The notes beneath the pieces are model-generated. The model had not been told where the DNA came from. It saw nothing but the letters and a program-made list of their open reading frames with translations, and ran no database searches. Positions 50,444 to 58,816 of a DNA stretch of 62,060 nt are shown piece by piece. How positions within the stretch are numbered: position 1 is the stretch's first letter; every line of letters begins with the position of its first letter. A program made the translations under genes and the position numbers. The DNA is from JAIRTY01 sp050257395 (GTDB taxonomy: Bacteria > Actinomycetota > Actinomycetes > Streptosporangiales > Streptosporangiaceae): NCBI GenBank assembly GCA_050257395.1, contig JBLMWU010000063.1, positions 1 through 62,060 on the forward strand. The letters are read 5' to 3'.

Positions 50444-51007
50444 GTGACGAGCCGTTACCCGGGTCCCGGCGACGCCCTGGCGCCGGCCGGCCCCGCAGGG
50501 CAGGCATACCCGGCTGATCTGGCAGCCGTCTTCCGGCAGCACCACGCGGAGCTGGTGCGGCTGGCGCTGCTGCTGGTCGGTGACCAGGCGACAGCCGAAG
50601 ACGTGGTGCAGGACGTGTTCGCGCGGATGCATGCCCGGCAGCGGCAGGGGCCTGCCGGGGATGGGCTGCTGGCCTACGTGCGGGCCGCCGTGCTGAACGG
50701 CTGCCGGTCCCAGCTGCGCCGCCGGGCGGTCGCGCGGCGTTTCGCCCACCGCGACCTCACGCTGCCCGGGCGGGACACCGAAGCATCGGCGGAGCAGCAG
50801 CTGATCCGCTCGGAAGAGCGCGCTCAGGTGCTGGCAGCCCTGGCAGGCCTGCCGCCGCGCCGCCGGGAGGTGCTGGTCCTGCGCTACTACCTGGGGCTGT
50901 CGGAGGCCGAGATCGCACGGGTGCTGGGGATCAGCGCGGGCACGGTCAAGTCCACCGCGGCGCGGGGCCTGACCGCACTGGCCCGGCAGCTGGGGGAGGA
51001 AGCATGA
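50444..51007 (+). CDS. ECF sigma factor
   Basis: A 187-residue sigma-70 family factor of the extracytoplasmic-function type. Region 2 is at about 24-90 (FRQHHAELVRLALLLVGDQATAEDVVQDVFARMHARQ), region 4 at about 127-180 (AALAGLPPRRREVLVLRYYLGLSEAEIARVLGISAGTVKSTAARGLTALARQL). No C-terminal SnoaL extension is present. It overlaps the next gene by ATGA (51,004-51,007), so the two are translationally linked and the second is probably the membrane partner. The GTG at 50,444 lacks a good ribosome site. Confidence 0.93.
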   Translation: MTSRYPGPGDALAPAGPAGQAYPADLAAVFRQHHAELVRLALLLVGDQATAEDVVQDVFARMHARQRQGPAGDGLLAYVRAAVLNGCRSQLRRRAVARRFAHRDLTLPGRDTEASAEQQLIRSEERAQVLAALAGLPPRRREVLVLRYYLGLSEAEIARVLGISAGTVKSTAARGLTALARQLGEEA

Positions 51008-52923
51008 CCAGGACCGAAGAACGGCTGCGGGCTGCGCTGGCGGAGACGGCGGCGACCGTCCGGGAGGAGACCCTGCGCCCGCTCAGGGTGCCCCGGCGGG
51101 CCGGGCGCCGCTGGCCGCGCGGGCTGGCCCCGGTGGCGGCGGCGCTGGCAGCGGCGCTGGTCATCGCCGGGGTGGAAGTGGGCACCCGGCAGCTGGCGGG
51201 CCCGCCGCCGCGGGCCGGGGTGCCAGGCGCGGCCCTCACCGTGCCGGCCGGGAAGCAGCCGGACAGCCTCGCCCTCGACCCGGCCAGCGGCACCCTGTAC
51301 GTGGCGGACGGGGCGAACGGCACCGTCGCCATGATCAGCACCGCTGCCTGCAACGCCGCCCGCACGAGCGGCTGCGGCCAGATCCGCCGGTTCCGGTCCT
51401 CCGCGCCGCCCGACACCACGCGCAGCGGCGCGCCCGCCATCAAGGACATGGCCGTCAACGAGCGCACCCGGACGCTGTACATCCTGAACCGCGGCATCCC
51501 GGCCACCGTCGCGGTGATCAGCATGGCTGCCTGCAACGCCGGCACGACCCGCGGCTGCCGGGGGAGACCCGCCCTGCTCCGGCTGCCCGGCCTGGCCAGC
51601 TCGCTGGCCGTGAACCCGCGCACGAACACCCTGTACGTGACCGGCCTCGCCCAGGGTGGCCAGCTGTATGTCATCAACGCCAGCACCTGTGACGCCGCCA
51701 GCCTGCGCGGCTGCGCCGCCACGTCCGTGTACTCCGTGCCCCGCCTGTACCCGCTCCTCGGCATGGCGGTCGACCCGGCCACCGACACGCTCTACCTGGG
51801 CGGCTGGGCACAGCTGCTGCTCATCGACGGGCGGACCTGCGGCGCCGGGGACGTCCGCGGGTGCGCGACGGTGCGCGCGGCAGCCCCCATCGACGGCCCG
51901 GCCGCTGAGATCGCGGTGGGCCAGGCCAGCGGCGGCCTCTACATCAGCAGCACCGACGCTGGCGCGGTGACCATCATCGACCGCGGCACCTGCAACGCGG
52001 TCCGGACGGCCGGCTGCCGCGGGCCCGTCCGGGCGGTCGCCGGCGGCCCGTATCCCTCCGGGCTGGCGGCCGACCCGTCCGCCGGGACGGTCTATGTCAC
52101 CGACTACTCCGCCGCCGTGTCCATGATCACCCCCGCCGGCTGCGGCGGCGGGGCGCGCGGCTGCGGGCAGGCGCCCGCGTCGTTCCCGGTCGGCACCACC
52201 CCGGTGGCGGCGCTGGCGGACGGTGCCACGCACACCCTGTACGTCCTCAACGGCGGGGCCGGGAGCCTGTCCCTCATCAACACCGCCACCTGCAACGCGG
52301 CGGGCACCGCCGGCTGCCCCCGGCGGTCCCCGCCCGGCACCGACGCCTCGGCCGGGACCCAGCACCGCAACCCCGGCTACGCCTGCGACCCCCCCGCCGT
52401 GCGGAGCCGCGCCGGCCTGCCCGCCGGGCCGTTCATCCGGGCGTCGGTGCGGGTCGCCGCCGGCTCAGCCGGCGGCCTGACGTGGAGCGTGTGGGCGCGG
52501 AAAGGCGGCATCCGGCCATACTCGATCGAGCAGGGCGGGCTGGTGCTGAACGGGCGGTGGTACCCGCTGTGTGACGCGCCCCTGTCCGCCGGTCCCGGCT
52601 CGAACATCCAGGTCGCGGACATCGCCGCCCGCGGCGTCGCCTACGGCTTCATCCAGCACCCGCAGCAGGTCGCGATCACCCTGCGCGCACAGGGGCGGCC
52701 GCTGCCGCCGCCGTCCGCGGTCCAGCTGCCCGGCACGACCTTCTTCATCAGCCGGCTCCCGCGATCGGCCTGCGCCTACCGCACGATGACATTGCACGCG
52801 CACGCGGTGACCGGGCCCGTGTGGACCGGCACGACCCACCTGACCCTGGGTCCCTGCGCTGCCCAGCGGCCCAGCTACGTCCTGGGCACCAGCGGTTCCT
52901 GGGGCCCCGGTGCCGGCAACTGA
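51004..52923 (+). CDS. Membrane-anchored propeller protein with seven paired-cysteine repeats, putative ECF sigma partner
   Basis: A 639-residue protein. Residues 1-40 are a charged cytoplasmic segment (TRTEERLRAALAETAATVREETLRPLRVPRR), 41-59 one membrane helix, and the rest lies outside the cell. From about 80 to 450 there are seven repeats of the YVTN/NHL-like pattern (LA-D-P-x-x-G-T-L-Y-V), each ending with a cysteine pair C-x7-C, for example C116-C124 (CNAARTSGC), and later CNAGTTRGC, CDAASLRGC, CGAGDVRGC, CNAVRTAGC, CGGGARGC (x6), CNAAGTAGC. The final 190 residues form another domain of unknown type with further cysteines. No zinc anti-sigma motif (HxxxCxxC) is present. A sigma-linked sensor is the inferred role. 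Confidence 0.8.
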   Translation: MTRTEERLRAALAETAATVREETLRPLRVPRRAGRRWPRGLAPVAAALAAALVIAGVEVGTRQLAGPPPRAGVPGAALTVPAGKQPDSLALDPASGTLYVADGANGTVAMISTAACNAARTSGCGQIRRFRSSAPPDTTRSGAPAIKDMAVNERTRTLYILNRGIPATVAVISMAACNAGTTRGCRGRPALLRLPGLASSLAVNPRTNTLYVTGLAQGGQLYVINASTCDAASLRGCAATSVYSVPRLYPLLGMAVDPATDTLYLGGWAQLLLIDGRTCGAGDVRGCATVRAAAPIDGPAAEIAVGQASGGLYISSTDAGAVTIIDRGTCNAVRTAGCRGPVRAVAGGPYPSGLAADPSAGTVYVTDYSAAVSMITPAGCGGGARGCGQAPASFPVGTTPVAALADGATHTLYVLNGGAGSLSLINTATCNAAGTAGCPRRSPPGTDASAGTQHRNPGYACDPPAVRSRAGLPAGPFIRASVRVAAGSAGGLTWSVWARKGGIRPYSIEQGGLVLNGRWYPLCDAPLSAGPGSNIQVADIAARGVAYGFIQHPQQVAITLRAQGRPLPPPSAVQLPGTTFFISRLPRSACAYRTMTLHAHAVTGPVWTGTTHLTLGPCAAQRPSYVLGTSGSWGPGAGN

Positions 52924-52928
52924 GCCGG

Positions 52929-53891
52929 TCAGCCGCTGGCGGCGTCGCGGGCCGGCTCGGCCGCCCGCCCGCCCGGCCCGGCCCGGGCGCCGCCCGGTTC
53001 ACCGGTCCCGGCGGCGGAGCCGAGCACCGGCGAGCGGCTGAGCAGGAACACCCCGCCTGCCAGCAGCAGCAGCGGCAGCGCGGCGAGCCCGAGCAGCGGC
53101 CAGCCGCTGACCTGCTCGCCGAAGGCCAGCACCCCCCACAGCGTCGCCACCAGCGGGTCCACCAGGGTGATGCCGGGCTGCGCGGCGGCCAGCTTGCCCG
53201 CGTGATAGGCGTTCTCCAGCAGCCAGGTGCCCAGCAGCCCGGCGACCGCGGCCGCGTACAGCTGCCAGGACGCCAGCACCCCGGTGATCCCGCCGTTGCT
53301 GAACTGCTGGGTCATGCCCTTGGTGTAGGCGGCCGCGAGACCGTAGGCCAGGCCGCAGGCCACCCCGAGCAGGGCCGCCCGCCGGGCCGGGTGGCGGGCC
53401 TTCCGGGCCGCCAGGAACGCGGCGAGCAGCAGGCCGCCGCTGACCGCCGACCCGATGATCCAGTCCAGCCCGGGCACGCTCGCCTGCCCGCCGGAGTGCG
53501 GGTCCAGGCAGAGCAGGAAGCCGATGACCCCCAAGGTCATGGCGCCGATCGCCACCCAGTCGCGGGCGCCGAGGTGGCCACCCAGCAGCCAGGCGCCGCC
53601 GATCAGGGTGATCGGCAGCTCCAGGATGATGATCGTCTGCACCGCTGCCAGCTCGCCGGTGCCCAGGGCCACCGCGCCCAGCACGAACGACAGCAGCATC
53701 ACGGCGACCGCGATCAGCCAGGTCCGGCGCTGCAGCAGATGCCAGATCAGCGTGAGCCGGAACGCCTCCCGGGCCGGCTCCTCCCGGGTGGCCTTGCGGT
53801 TGAGCACGTTGGACGCAGCGTTGGCGACCGCGGTCGCGACGGCTGCCACGAAGCTGATCACCACGGTGACCAGGTACCACGCGGCGGGCAC
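52929..53891 (-). CDS. EamA/DMT family transporter
   Basis: A 320-residue integral membrane protein with about ten helices, in the typical two-fold EamA repeat arrangement (AVATAVANAASNVLNRKAT ... PITLIGGAWLLGGHLGARDWVAIGAMTLGVIGFLL; then WQLYAAAVAGLLGTWLLENAYHAGKLAAAQPGITLVDPLVATLWGVLAFGEQ). A basic, Gly/Ala-rich cytoplasmic tail follows. Substrate unknown; as an operon neighbour of gabT (52 bases away, same strand) it could export or import an amino compound such as GABA, which is inference. Confidence 0.88.
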   Translation of the reverse strand: MPAAWYLVTVVISFVAAVATAVANAASNVLNRKATREEPAREAFRLTLIWHLLQRRTWLIAVAVMLLSFVLGAVALGTGELAAVQTIIILELPITLIGGAWLLGGHLGARDWVAIGAMTLGVIGFLLCLDPHSGGQASVPGLDWIIGSAVSGGLLLAAFLAARKARHPARRAALLGVACGLAYGLAAAYTKGMTQQFSNGGITGVLASWQLYAAAVAGLLGTWLLENAYHAGKLAAAQPGITLVDPLVATLWGVLAFGEQVSGWPLLGLAALPLLLLAGGVFLLSRSPVLGSAAGTGEPGGARAGPGGRAAEPARDAASG

Positions 53892-53943
53892 GGCAAACCG
53901 GAGTCAGCTGGGCCCTCCGCGCCCCTGCTGGCTCGCCTGGGTG

Positions 53944-55302
53944 TCAGAGGCTGGCGAAGGCGTCCTCCAGGATGCCCAGGCCCTCTTCGAGCAGGTGCTC
54001 GCCGATGACCAGCGGCGGCAGGAAGCGCAGCACGTTCCCGAACGTCCCGCAGGTGAGGACCACCAGGCCGGCCGCGTGACAGGCCCTGGCGACCTGCTGC
54101 GCGGTGGCCGGGTCCGGCTCCAGGCTGCCGGGCCGGGCGAGCTCGATCGCGATCATGGCGCCGCGGCCGCGGACGTCGGCGATCACCGGGTGGGTCTCGG
54201 CGAGCTTGCGCAGGCGGGGGAGCATGATGTCGCCGATCCGGCGGGCGCGGCCCGCCAGGTCCTCGGCGGCCATGGTCTCCATGGCGCCCAGCGCGGCGGC
54301 GCAGGCGACCGGGTTGCCGCCGTAGGTGCCGCCGAGCCCGCCCACGTGCACCGAGTCCATGATCTCGGCGCGGCCGGTCACCGCGGCCAGCGGCAGCCCG
54401 CCGGCGATGCCCTTGGCGGTGGTCACCAGGTCCGGCACGACTCCCTCGTGGTCGCAGGCGAACCAGTCGCCGGTGCGGCAGAACCCGGTCTGGATCTCGT
54501 CGACGATGAGCAGGATCCCGTGCGAGCGGCAGTACTCGGCGAGCGCGGGCAGGAACCCGGCGGGCGGCACGATGAAGCCGCCCTCACCCTGGATCGGCTC
54601 GATGATCACGGCGGCCACGTTGTCTTCGCCGACCTGGGTGTGGATGAGCCCGGTGACGGTGCTGAACGCGTCCGCCGCGCACGCCTCCGGGCCGCCGGGC
54701 CAGCGCAGCGGGTAGGCCATGGGCATCCGGTAGATCTCGCCGGCGAACGGGCCGAACTTGTCCTTGTAGGGCATGTTCTTGGCGGTCAGCGCCATGGTGA
54801 GGTTGGTGCGGCCGTGGTAGGCGTGGTCGAACGCGACGATGGCCTGGCGGCCGGTGGCGTGCCGGGCGATCTTGATGGCGTTCTCCACCGCCTCCGCGCC
54901 CGAGTTGAACAGTGCCGACCGCTTGTCATGGTCGCCGGGGGTGCGGCGGGCGAGTTCCTCGCAGACCTCCACGTACCCCTCGTAGGGGGTGACCATGAAG
55001 CAGGTGTGGGTGAACTGGCCCGCCTGGGCCCGGACCCGCTCGGTCACCCGTTCCGCGCTGTTGCCCACCGATGTCACGGCGATCCCGGACCCGAAGTCGA
55101 TCAGGGAGTTGCCGTCCACGTCCACCAGCACACCGCCGCCGGCGGCGGTGATGAACACGGGCAGGACGTGGCTGACGCCGCGGGCGACGGCGCCCTCGCG
55201 GCGGGCGAGCAGCTCCCGCGAGGCGGGGCCGGGGATCTCGGTGACGAGGCGGCGCTCCTGGGGGAGCCCGGGGCCGCCAGCAGGTGAGTTGTGCACGGTC
55301 AT
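53944..55302 (-). CDS. gabT: 4-aminobutyrate aminotransferase
   Basis: A 452-residue class III PLP enzyme. The N-terminal HVLPVFITAAGGGVLVDVDGNSLIDFGSGIAV and ALFNSGAEAVENAIKIARHATGRQAIVAFDHAYHGRTNLTMALTAK are GABA-T signatures; IVDEIQTGFCRTG and K297 in TTAKGIAGGLPL hold the cofactor. It converts GABA and 2-oxoglutarate to succinate semialdehyde and glutamate. It is the upstream gene of the pair with the EamA transporter. A second class III aminotransferase (40,451) has no close identity in active-site surroundings. Confidence 0.93.
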   Translation of the reverse strand: MTVHNSPAGGPGLPQERRLVTEIPGPASRELLARREGAVARGVSHVLPVFITAAGGGVLVDVDGNSLIDFGSGIAVTSVGNSAERVTERVRAQAGQFTHTCFMVTPYEGYVEVCEELARRTPGDHDKRSALFNSGAEAVENAIKIARHATGRQAIVAFDHAYHGRTNLTMALTAKNMPYKDKFGPFAGEIYRMPMAYPLRWPGGPEACAADAFSTVTGLIHTQVGEDNVAAVIIEPIQGEGGFIVPPAGFLPALAEYCRSHGILLIVDEIQTGFCRTGDWFACDHEGVVPDLVTTAKGIAGGLPLAAVTGRAEIMDSVHVGGLGGTYGGNPVACAAALGAMETMAAEDLAGRARRIGDIMLPRLRKLAETHPVIADVRGRGAMIAIELARPGSLEPDPATAQQVARACHAAGLVVLTCGTFGNVLRFLPPLVIGEHLLEEGLGILEDAFASL

Positions 55303-55492
55303 ATGACAGACGATAGGGCACAGACCTCGGGTTTTCCCCTACGGATCCCGTCGTCTTACGCTGGCGCCGGCAGTGACGTGATGGTGACGAATCGGTGCCC
55401 GGAGCGGTCCACCAGGCTCACCCGCACCGGCCCCCGCGCTGCACCCGGGCGGCAGTTTCGTGCAGCAGCACCCGGGCTGGCAGGCTTGAGCC

Positions 55493-56260
55493 ATGGTGAT
55501 CCCGGTTCACGACGAGAATCCCCTGCGGCGCACCCCCTGGATCACCTACCTGCTCATCGCGGCCAACGTGGCCGTGCTGCTGCTCACGCCCGGCGCGGTG
55601 CCCACCGCCGCGTCGCACGCGGCCGTCACCTGCCAGCAGGATGCCTTCTACGACCGCTACGGGGCCATCCCGCACGAGCTGATCACCGACCGCCCGCTCC
55701 GGGTGGTGGGGACCGGCCGGGTGGCCAGCACGAGCCAGGGCCTGACCTGCCAGCGGGGGCACCCGGCGTACCACAAGAACCCGGTGCTGTCGGTGCTGGA
55801 GGCCATGTTCGTGCACGCGGGCTGGCTGCACCTGCTCGGCAACATGCTGTTCCTGCTGATCTTCGGCAACAACGTGGAAGACCGGCTGCGGCGCCTGCCC
55901 TACCTGCTGTTCTACCTCGCGTGCGGGTACGTGGCCGCCTACGGCTACGCGCTGGTGAACCCCGGCTCGCTGCAGCCGCTGGTCGGGGCCTCCGGCGCGA
56001 TCGCCGGGGTGCTGGGCGCCTACCTCGTGCTGTTCCCGCGGGCCCGGGTGTGGAGCCTGGTGCCGTTCCTGCTCTTCATCCCGCTGCGCATCCCGGCCTG
56101 GCTGGTGCTCGGGCTGTGGTTCGTGCTGCAGTGGGCCTACGCCGCCGGCCAGCCGGGCGGCGGCACGGTGGCATACGTGGCGCACGTGTTCGGATTCCTG
56201 GCCGGGATGCTCGCCGGGCTGCTGCTGCGGGCCGGCCGCGCGGGCTCCCGCGCCGCCTGA
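55493..56260 (+). CDS. Rhomboid-type intramembrane serine protease
   Basis: A 255-residue protein with six membrane helices. Rhomboid motifs are complete: H109-x4-H114 -x3-N in HAGWLHLLGNMLFLL, nucleophile S167 in GASGAIAG and H231 in AHVFGF. Between TM1 and TM2 lies a loop of about 65 residues with Cys47 and Cys86 (TCQQ and TCQRG), which might form a disulfide outside the membrane. GAGCC... start ATG at 55,493. No substrate is suggested by its neighbours. Confidence 0.92.
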   Translation: MVIPVHDENPLRRTPWITYLLIAANVAVLLLTPGAVPTAASHAAVTCQQDAFYDRYGAIPHELITDRPLRVVGTGRVASTSQGLTCQRGHPAYHKNPVLSVLEAMFVHAGWLHLLGNMLFLLIFGNNVEDRLRRLPYLLFYLACGYVAAYGYALVNPGSLQPLVGASGAIAGVLGAYLVLFPRARVWSLVPFLLFIPLRIPAWLVLGLWFVLQWAYAAGQPGGGTVAYVAHVFGFLAGMLAGLLLRAGRAGSRAA

Positions 56261-56360
56261 GCCGCGGCGAGCCTGCCCTTACCGGGACCGCCACCGCCCG
56301 CTACAGTATGTCCGTATCCCGAACGCCTGTGCTTATAGCGCCCAAATGCGGCTGATGGGC

Positions 56361-56381
56361 GGTATCAGCGCGGTCGATACC
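56361..56381. promoter_or_regulatory. Inverted repeat upstream of the catabolic operon
   Basis: GGTATC (56,361-56,366) and GATACC (56,376-56,381) are exact complements with 9 bases between, immediately before the ribosome site (GGGCAGG) of the first CoA-transferase gene. A regulator for the operon (IclR, GntR and LysR types are usual for such pathways) could bind here, but none is encoded nearby in this window. Confidence 0.45.
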
Positions 56382-56395
56382 GAGGGCAGGAGTGC

Positions 56396-57256
56396 ATGGC
56401 GGAGATCGTGTCGCTGGCTGACGCCATCGCGGCGGCCGTCCACGACGGCGACGCCGTGGCGATGGAGGGGTTCACCCACCTGATCCCGTTCGCCGCCGGC
56501 CACGAGGTGATCCGGCAGGGACGCCGCGATCTCACGCTCATCCGGATGACCCCCGACGTGCTCTACGACCAGCTGATCGGCGCTGGCTGCGCGGGCAGGC
56601 TGGTGTTCTCCTGGGGCGGCAACCCCGGCGCCGGGTCCCTGCACCGGTTCCGCGACGCGATCGAGAACGGCTGGCCGGTGCCGCTGGAGATCGAGGAGCA
56701 CAGCCACGCGGGCATGGCCAACCGGTACGTGGCCGGCGCGTCCGGCCTGCCGTTCGCGGTCCTGCGCGGATACCGGGGCACCGGCCTGGAACGCCTGCCC
56801 GGGCTGGACGGCGGCCCCGCGGTCCGCCTGATCACCTGCCCGTTCACCGGCGAGATCCTGACCGCCGTGGCGGCGCTGCGCCCGGACGTGGCGGTCATCC
56901 ACGCGCAGCGCGCCGACCGGGCCGGGAACGTCCAGCTGTGGGGGATCACCGGCGTCCAGAAAGAGGCCGTGCTGGCATCGCAGCGGTCGGTCGTCACGGT
57001 GGAGGAGATCGTGCCGGAGCTGACCCCGCGGCCAGGCGCGGTCGTGCTGCCGTCCTGGGCGGTCAGCTTCGTGGCCGAGGCCCCCGGCGGGGCGCACCCC
57101 TCCTACGCGCTGGGCTACTCCAGCCGCGACAACGACTGCTACGTGGCCTGGACCGCCATCAGCCGGGACCGGGACAAGTTCCGCCAATGGCTGGACACCG
57201 AGGTGCGCGGCGCGGGCCTGGCGGGCGCCGCCGCTGACGCGGGGGGCACGCCGTGA
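56396..57256 (+). CDS. CoA-transferase subunit A (glutaconate/3-oxoadipate CoA-transferase type)
   Basis: A 286-residue subunit: SLADAIAAAVHDGDAVAMEGFTHLIPFAAGHEVIRQG and GWGGNPGAGSLHRFRD are typical of family I CoA-transferases, with AVIHAQRADRAGNVQLWG. It works with the next gene in a heterodimer; GTGA overlap at 57,253-57,256 joins them. The family serves glutaconate and 3-oxoadipate, succinyl-CoA or related acids. Located at the head of the LigK-LigU-LigJ-LigI operon, suggesting an aromatic pathway role. Confidence 0.88.
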   Translation: MAEIVSLADAIAAAVHDGDAVAMEGFTHLIPFAAGHEVIRQGRRDLTLIRMTPDVLYDQLIGAGCAGRLVFSWGGNPGAGSLHRFRDAIENGWPVPLEIEEHSHAGMANRYVAGASGLPFAVLRGYRGTGLERLPGLDGGPAVRLITCPFTGEILTAVAALRPDVAVIHAQRADRAGNVQLWGITGVQKEAVLASQRSVVTVEEIVPELTPRPGAVVLPSWAVSFVAEAPGGAHPSYALGYSSRDNDCYVAWTAISRDRDKFRQWLDTEVRGAGLAGAAADAGGTP

Positions 57257-58029
57257 CCGTGCCCGCCTATACCGCCGACGAGATGATGACGGTCTGCGCG
57301 GCGCGGGCCCTGCGCGACGGCATGACGTGCTTCGTCGGGATCGGCCTGCCCAGCGCGGCGGCGAACCTGGCGCGGGCCACCCACGCGCCCGGCCTGGTGC
57401 TGATCTACGAGTCCGGCACGATCGGGGCCAAGCCCGGCCGGCTCCCGCTGTCCATCGGTGACGGCATCCTGGCCGAGACCGCCGACACCGTGGTGAGCGT
57501 GCCGGAGATCTTCAACTACTGGCTGCAGCCGGGCCGGATCGACGTGGGGTTCCTCGGCGCCGCCCAGATCGACCGGTTCGGCAACATCAACACCACCGTG
57601 GTCGGCCCCTATGACGACCCGAAGGTGCGGCTGCCGGGCGCGGGCGGCGCCTCGGAGATCGCGGCGAGCTGCCGCGAGGTGATCGTGGTGGCCCGGCAGT
57701 CCCCGCGCTCGTTCGTGGCACAGCTGGACTTCGTCACCTCGGTCGGCTACGGGCAGGGCCCCGGCGACCGCGAGCGGCTCGGCCTGACCGGCGCCGGGCC
57801 CCGGAAGGTCATCACCGACCTGGGTATCCTCGAACCCGACCCGCACAGCTGCGAGCTCACGCTCACCGGGATCTTCCCGGGAACCGAGGTGGCAGACGTG
57901 AAAGCCGGCACCGGCTGGGACCTCGCGGTGGCGGGCTCCGTGGCGCTGCTGCCCCCGCCGTCCGGCGCCGAGCTCGCCGCGCTGCGCGCGCTGCAGGCGG
58001 CCGGCCCGGCCGATGGGAAAGCCCCCTGA
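57253..58029 (+). CDS. CoA-transferase subunit B
   Basis: A 258-residue subunit carrying the catalytic glutamate E53 in LIYESGTIG. GRIDVGFLGAAQIDRFGNINTTVVG and GGASEIAASCREVIVVA are conserved in the beta subunit. The substrate (glutaconate, 3-oxoadipate or another dicarboxylate) cannot be told. It is followed by LigK after 97 bases, in which a new ribosome site (GGATAGGAG) begins the Lig genes. Confidence 0.88.
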   Translation: MTVPAYTADEMMTVCAARALRDGMTCFVGIGLPSAAANLARATHAPGLVLIYESGTIGAKPGRLPLSIGDGILAETADTVVSVPEIFNYWLQPGRIDVGFLGAAQIDRFGNINTTVVGPYDDPKVRLPGAGGASEIAASCREVIVVARQSPRSFVAQLDFVTSVGYGQGPGDRERLGLTGAGPRKVITDLGILEPDPHSCELTLTGIFPGTEVADVKAGTGWDLAVAGSVALLPPPSGAELAALRALQAAGPADGKAP

Positions 58030-58126
58030 TGCCGGTTCCGCCCGGTTCGGCAGCCGCCCGTGAGGGCACCACGAAACTGTCGTCACCGACGTCGCAGCGG
58101 CCACTCGCCCGGATAGGAGCATTGCT

Positions 58127-58816
58127 GTGCCGGTAGTCGTACGGAACACCCCCCGGACCGATCTCGCGCTGGTCGACGGCCTGGCCAAGGCGGGGGTGGC
58201 CACGGTGCACGAGGCCCAGGGCCGCACCGGGCTGCTCCGGCCGGACATCCGCCCGATCTGGCGCCCCGTGAGCATCGCCGGCAACGCGCTGACCTGCGAG
58301 GTCGCCCCCGGTGACAACTGGTCCATCCACATCGCGGTCGAGCAGGCGCAGCCCGGCGACATCCTGGTCGTCACCCCCACCAGCCCGTGCACCGACGGCT
58401 ACCTGGGCGAGCTGCTCGCCGAGAGCCTGCGCGCGCACGGCGTCCGCGGCGCCGTGCTCGACACCGGCACCCGGGACGTGGCGGTGCTGACCGAGATGGG
58501 CTTCCCGGTGTGGTCCCGGGCGGTCTCCGCCAAGGGCACCGTCAAGGAGACCCCCGGCAACGTGCAGACCCCCATCGTGTGCGCGGGCGCCTACATCCGG
58601 CCGGGCGACGTGATCGTGGCCGACGACGACGGGGTCGTGTGCGTGCCGCGCGAGCAGGCCGCCACTGTGCTCGAGGCCGCCCAGAAACGGGAGGCCAACG
58701 AGACAGCCAAGCGGGCCCAGCTGGCCGCGGGCGAACTCGGCCTGGACCTCTACGGCATGCGCGAGCGGCTCGCCGCCAAGGGCCTGCGCTACGTGGACTA
58801 CGGGGACGCCCCATGA
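58127..58816 (+). CDS. ligK: 4-carboxy-4-hydroxy-2-oxoadipate aldolase / oxaloacetate decarboxylase (RraA-like)
   Basis: A 229-residue RraA-fold class II aldolase. GDILVVTPTSPCTDGYLGELLAESLRAHGVRGAVLDTGTRDVAVLTEMGFPVWSRAVSAKGTVKETPGNVQTP is the LigK/GalC signature; R116-D117 and the GELL oxyanion loop at 94-97 are in place. The enzyme splits 4-carboxy-4-hydroxy-2-oxoadipate into pyruvate and oxaloacetate. It overlaps the next gene by ATGA (58,813-58,816). GTG start after GGAG. Confidence 0.9.
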   Translation: MPVVVRNTPRTDLALVDGLAKAGVATVHEAQGRTGLLRPDIRPIWRPVSIAGNALTCEVAPGDNWSIHIAVEQAQPGDILVVTPTSPCTDGYLGELLAESLRAHGVRGAVLDTGTRDVAVLTEMGFPVWSRAVSAKGTVKETPGNVQTPIVCAGAYIRPGDVIVADDDGVVCVPREQAATVLEAAQKREANETAKRAQLAAGELGLDLYGMRERLAAKGLRYVDYGDAP

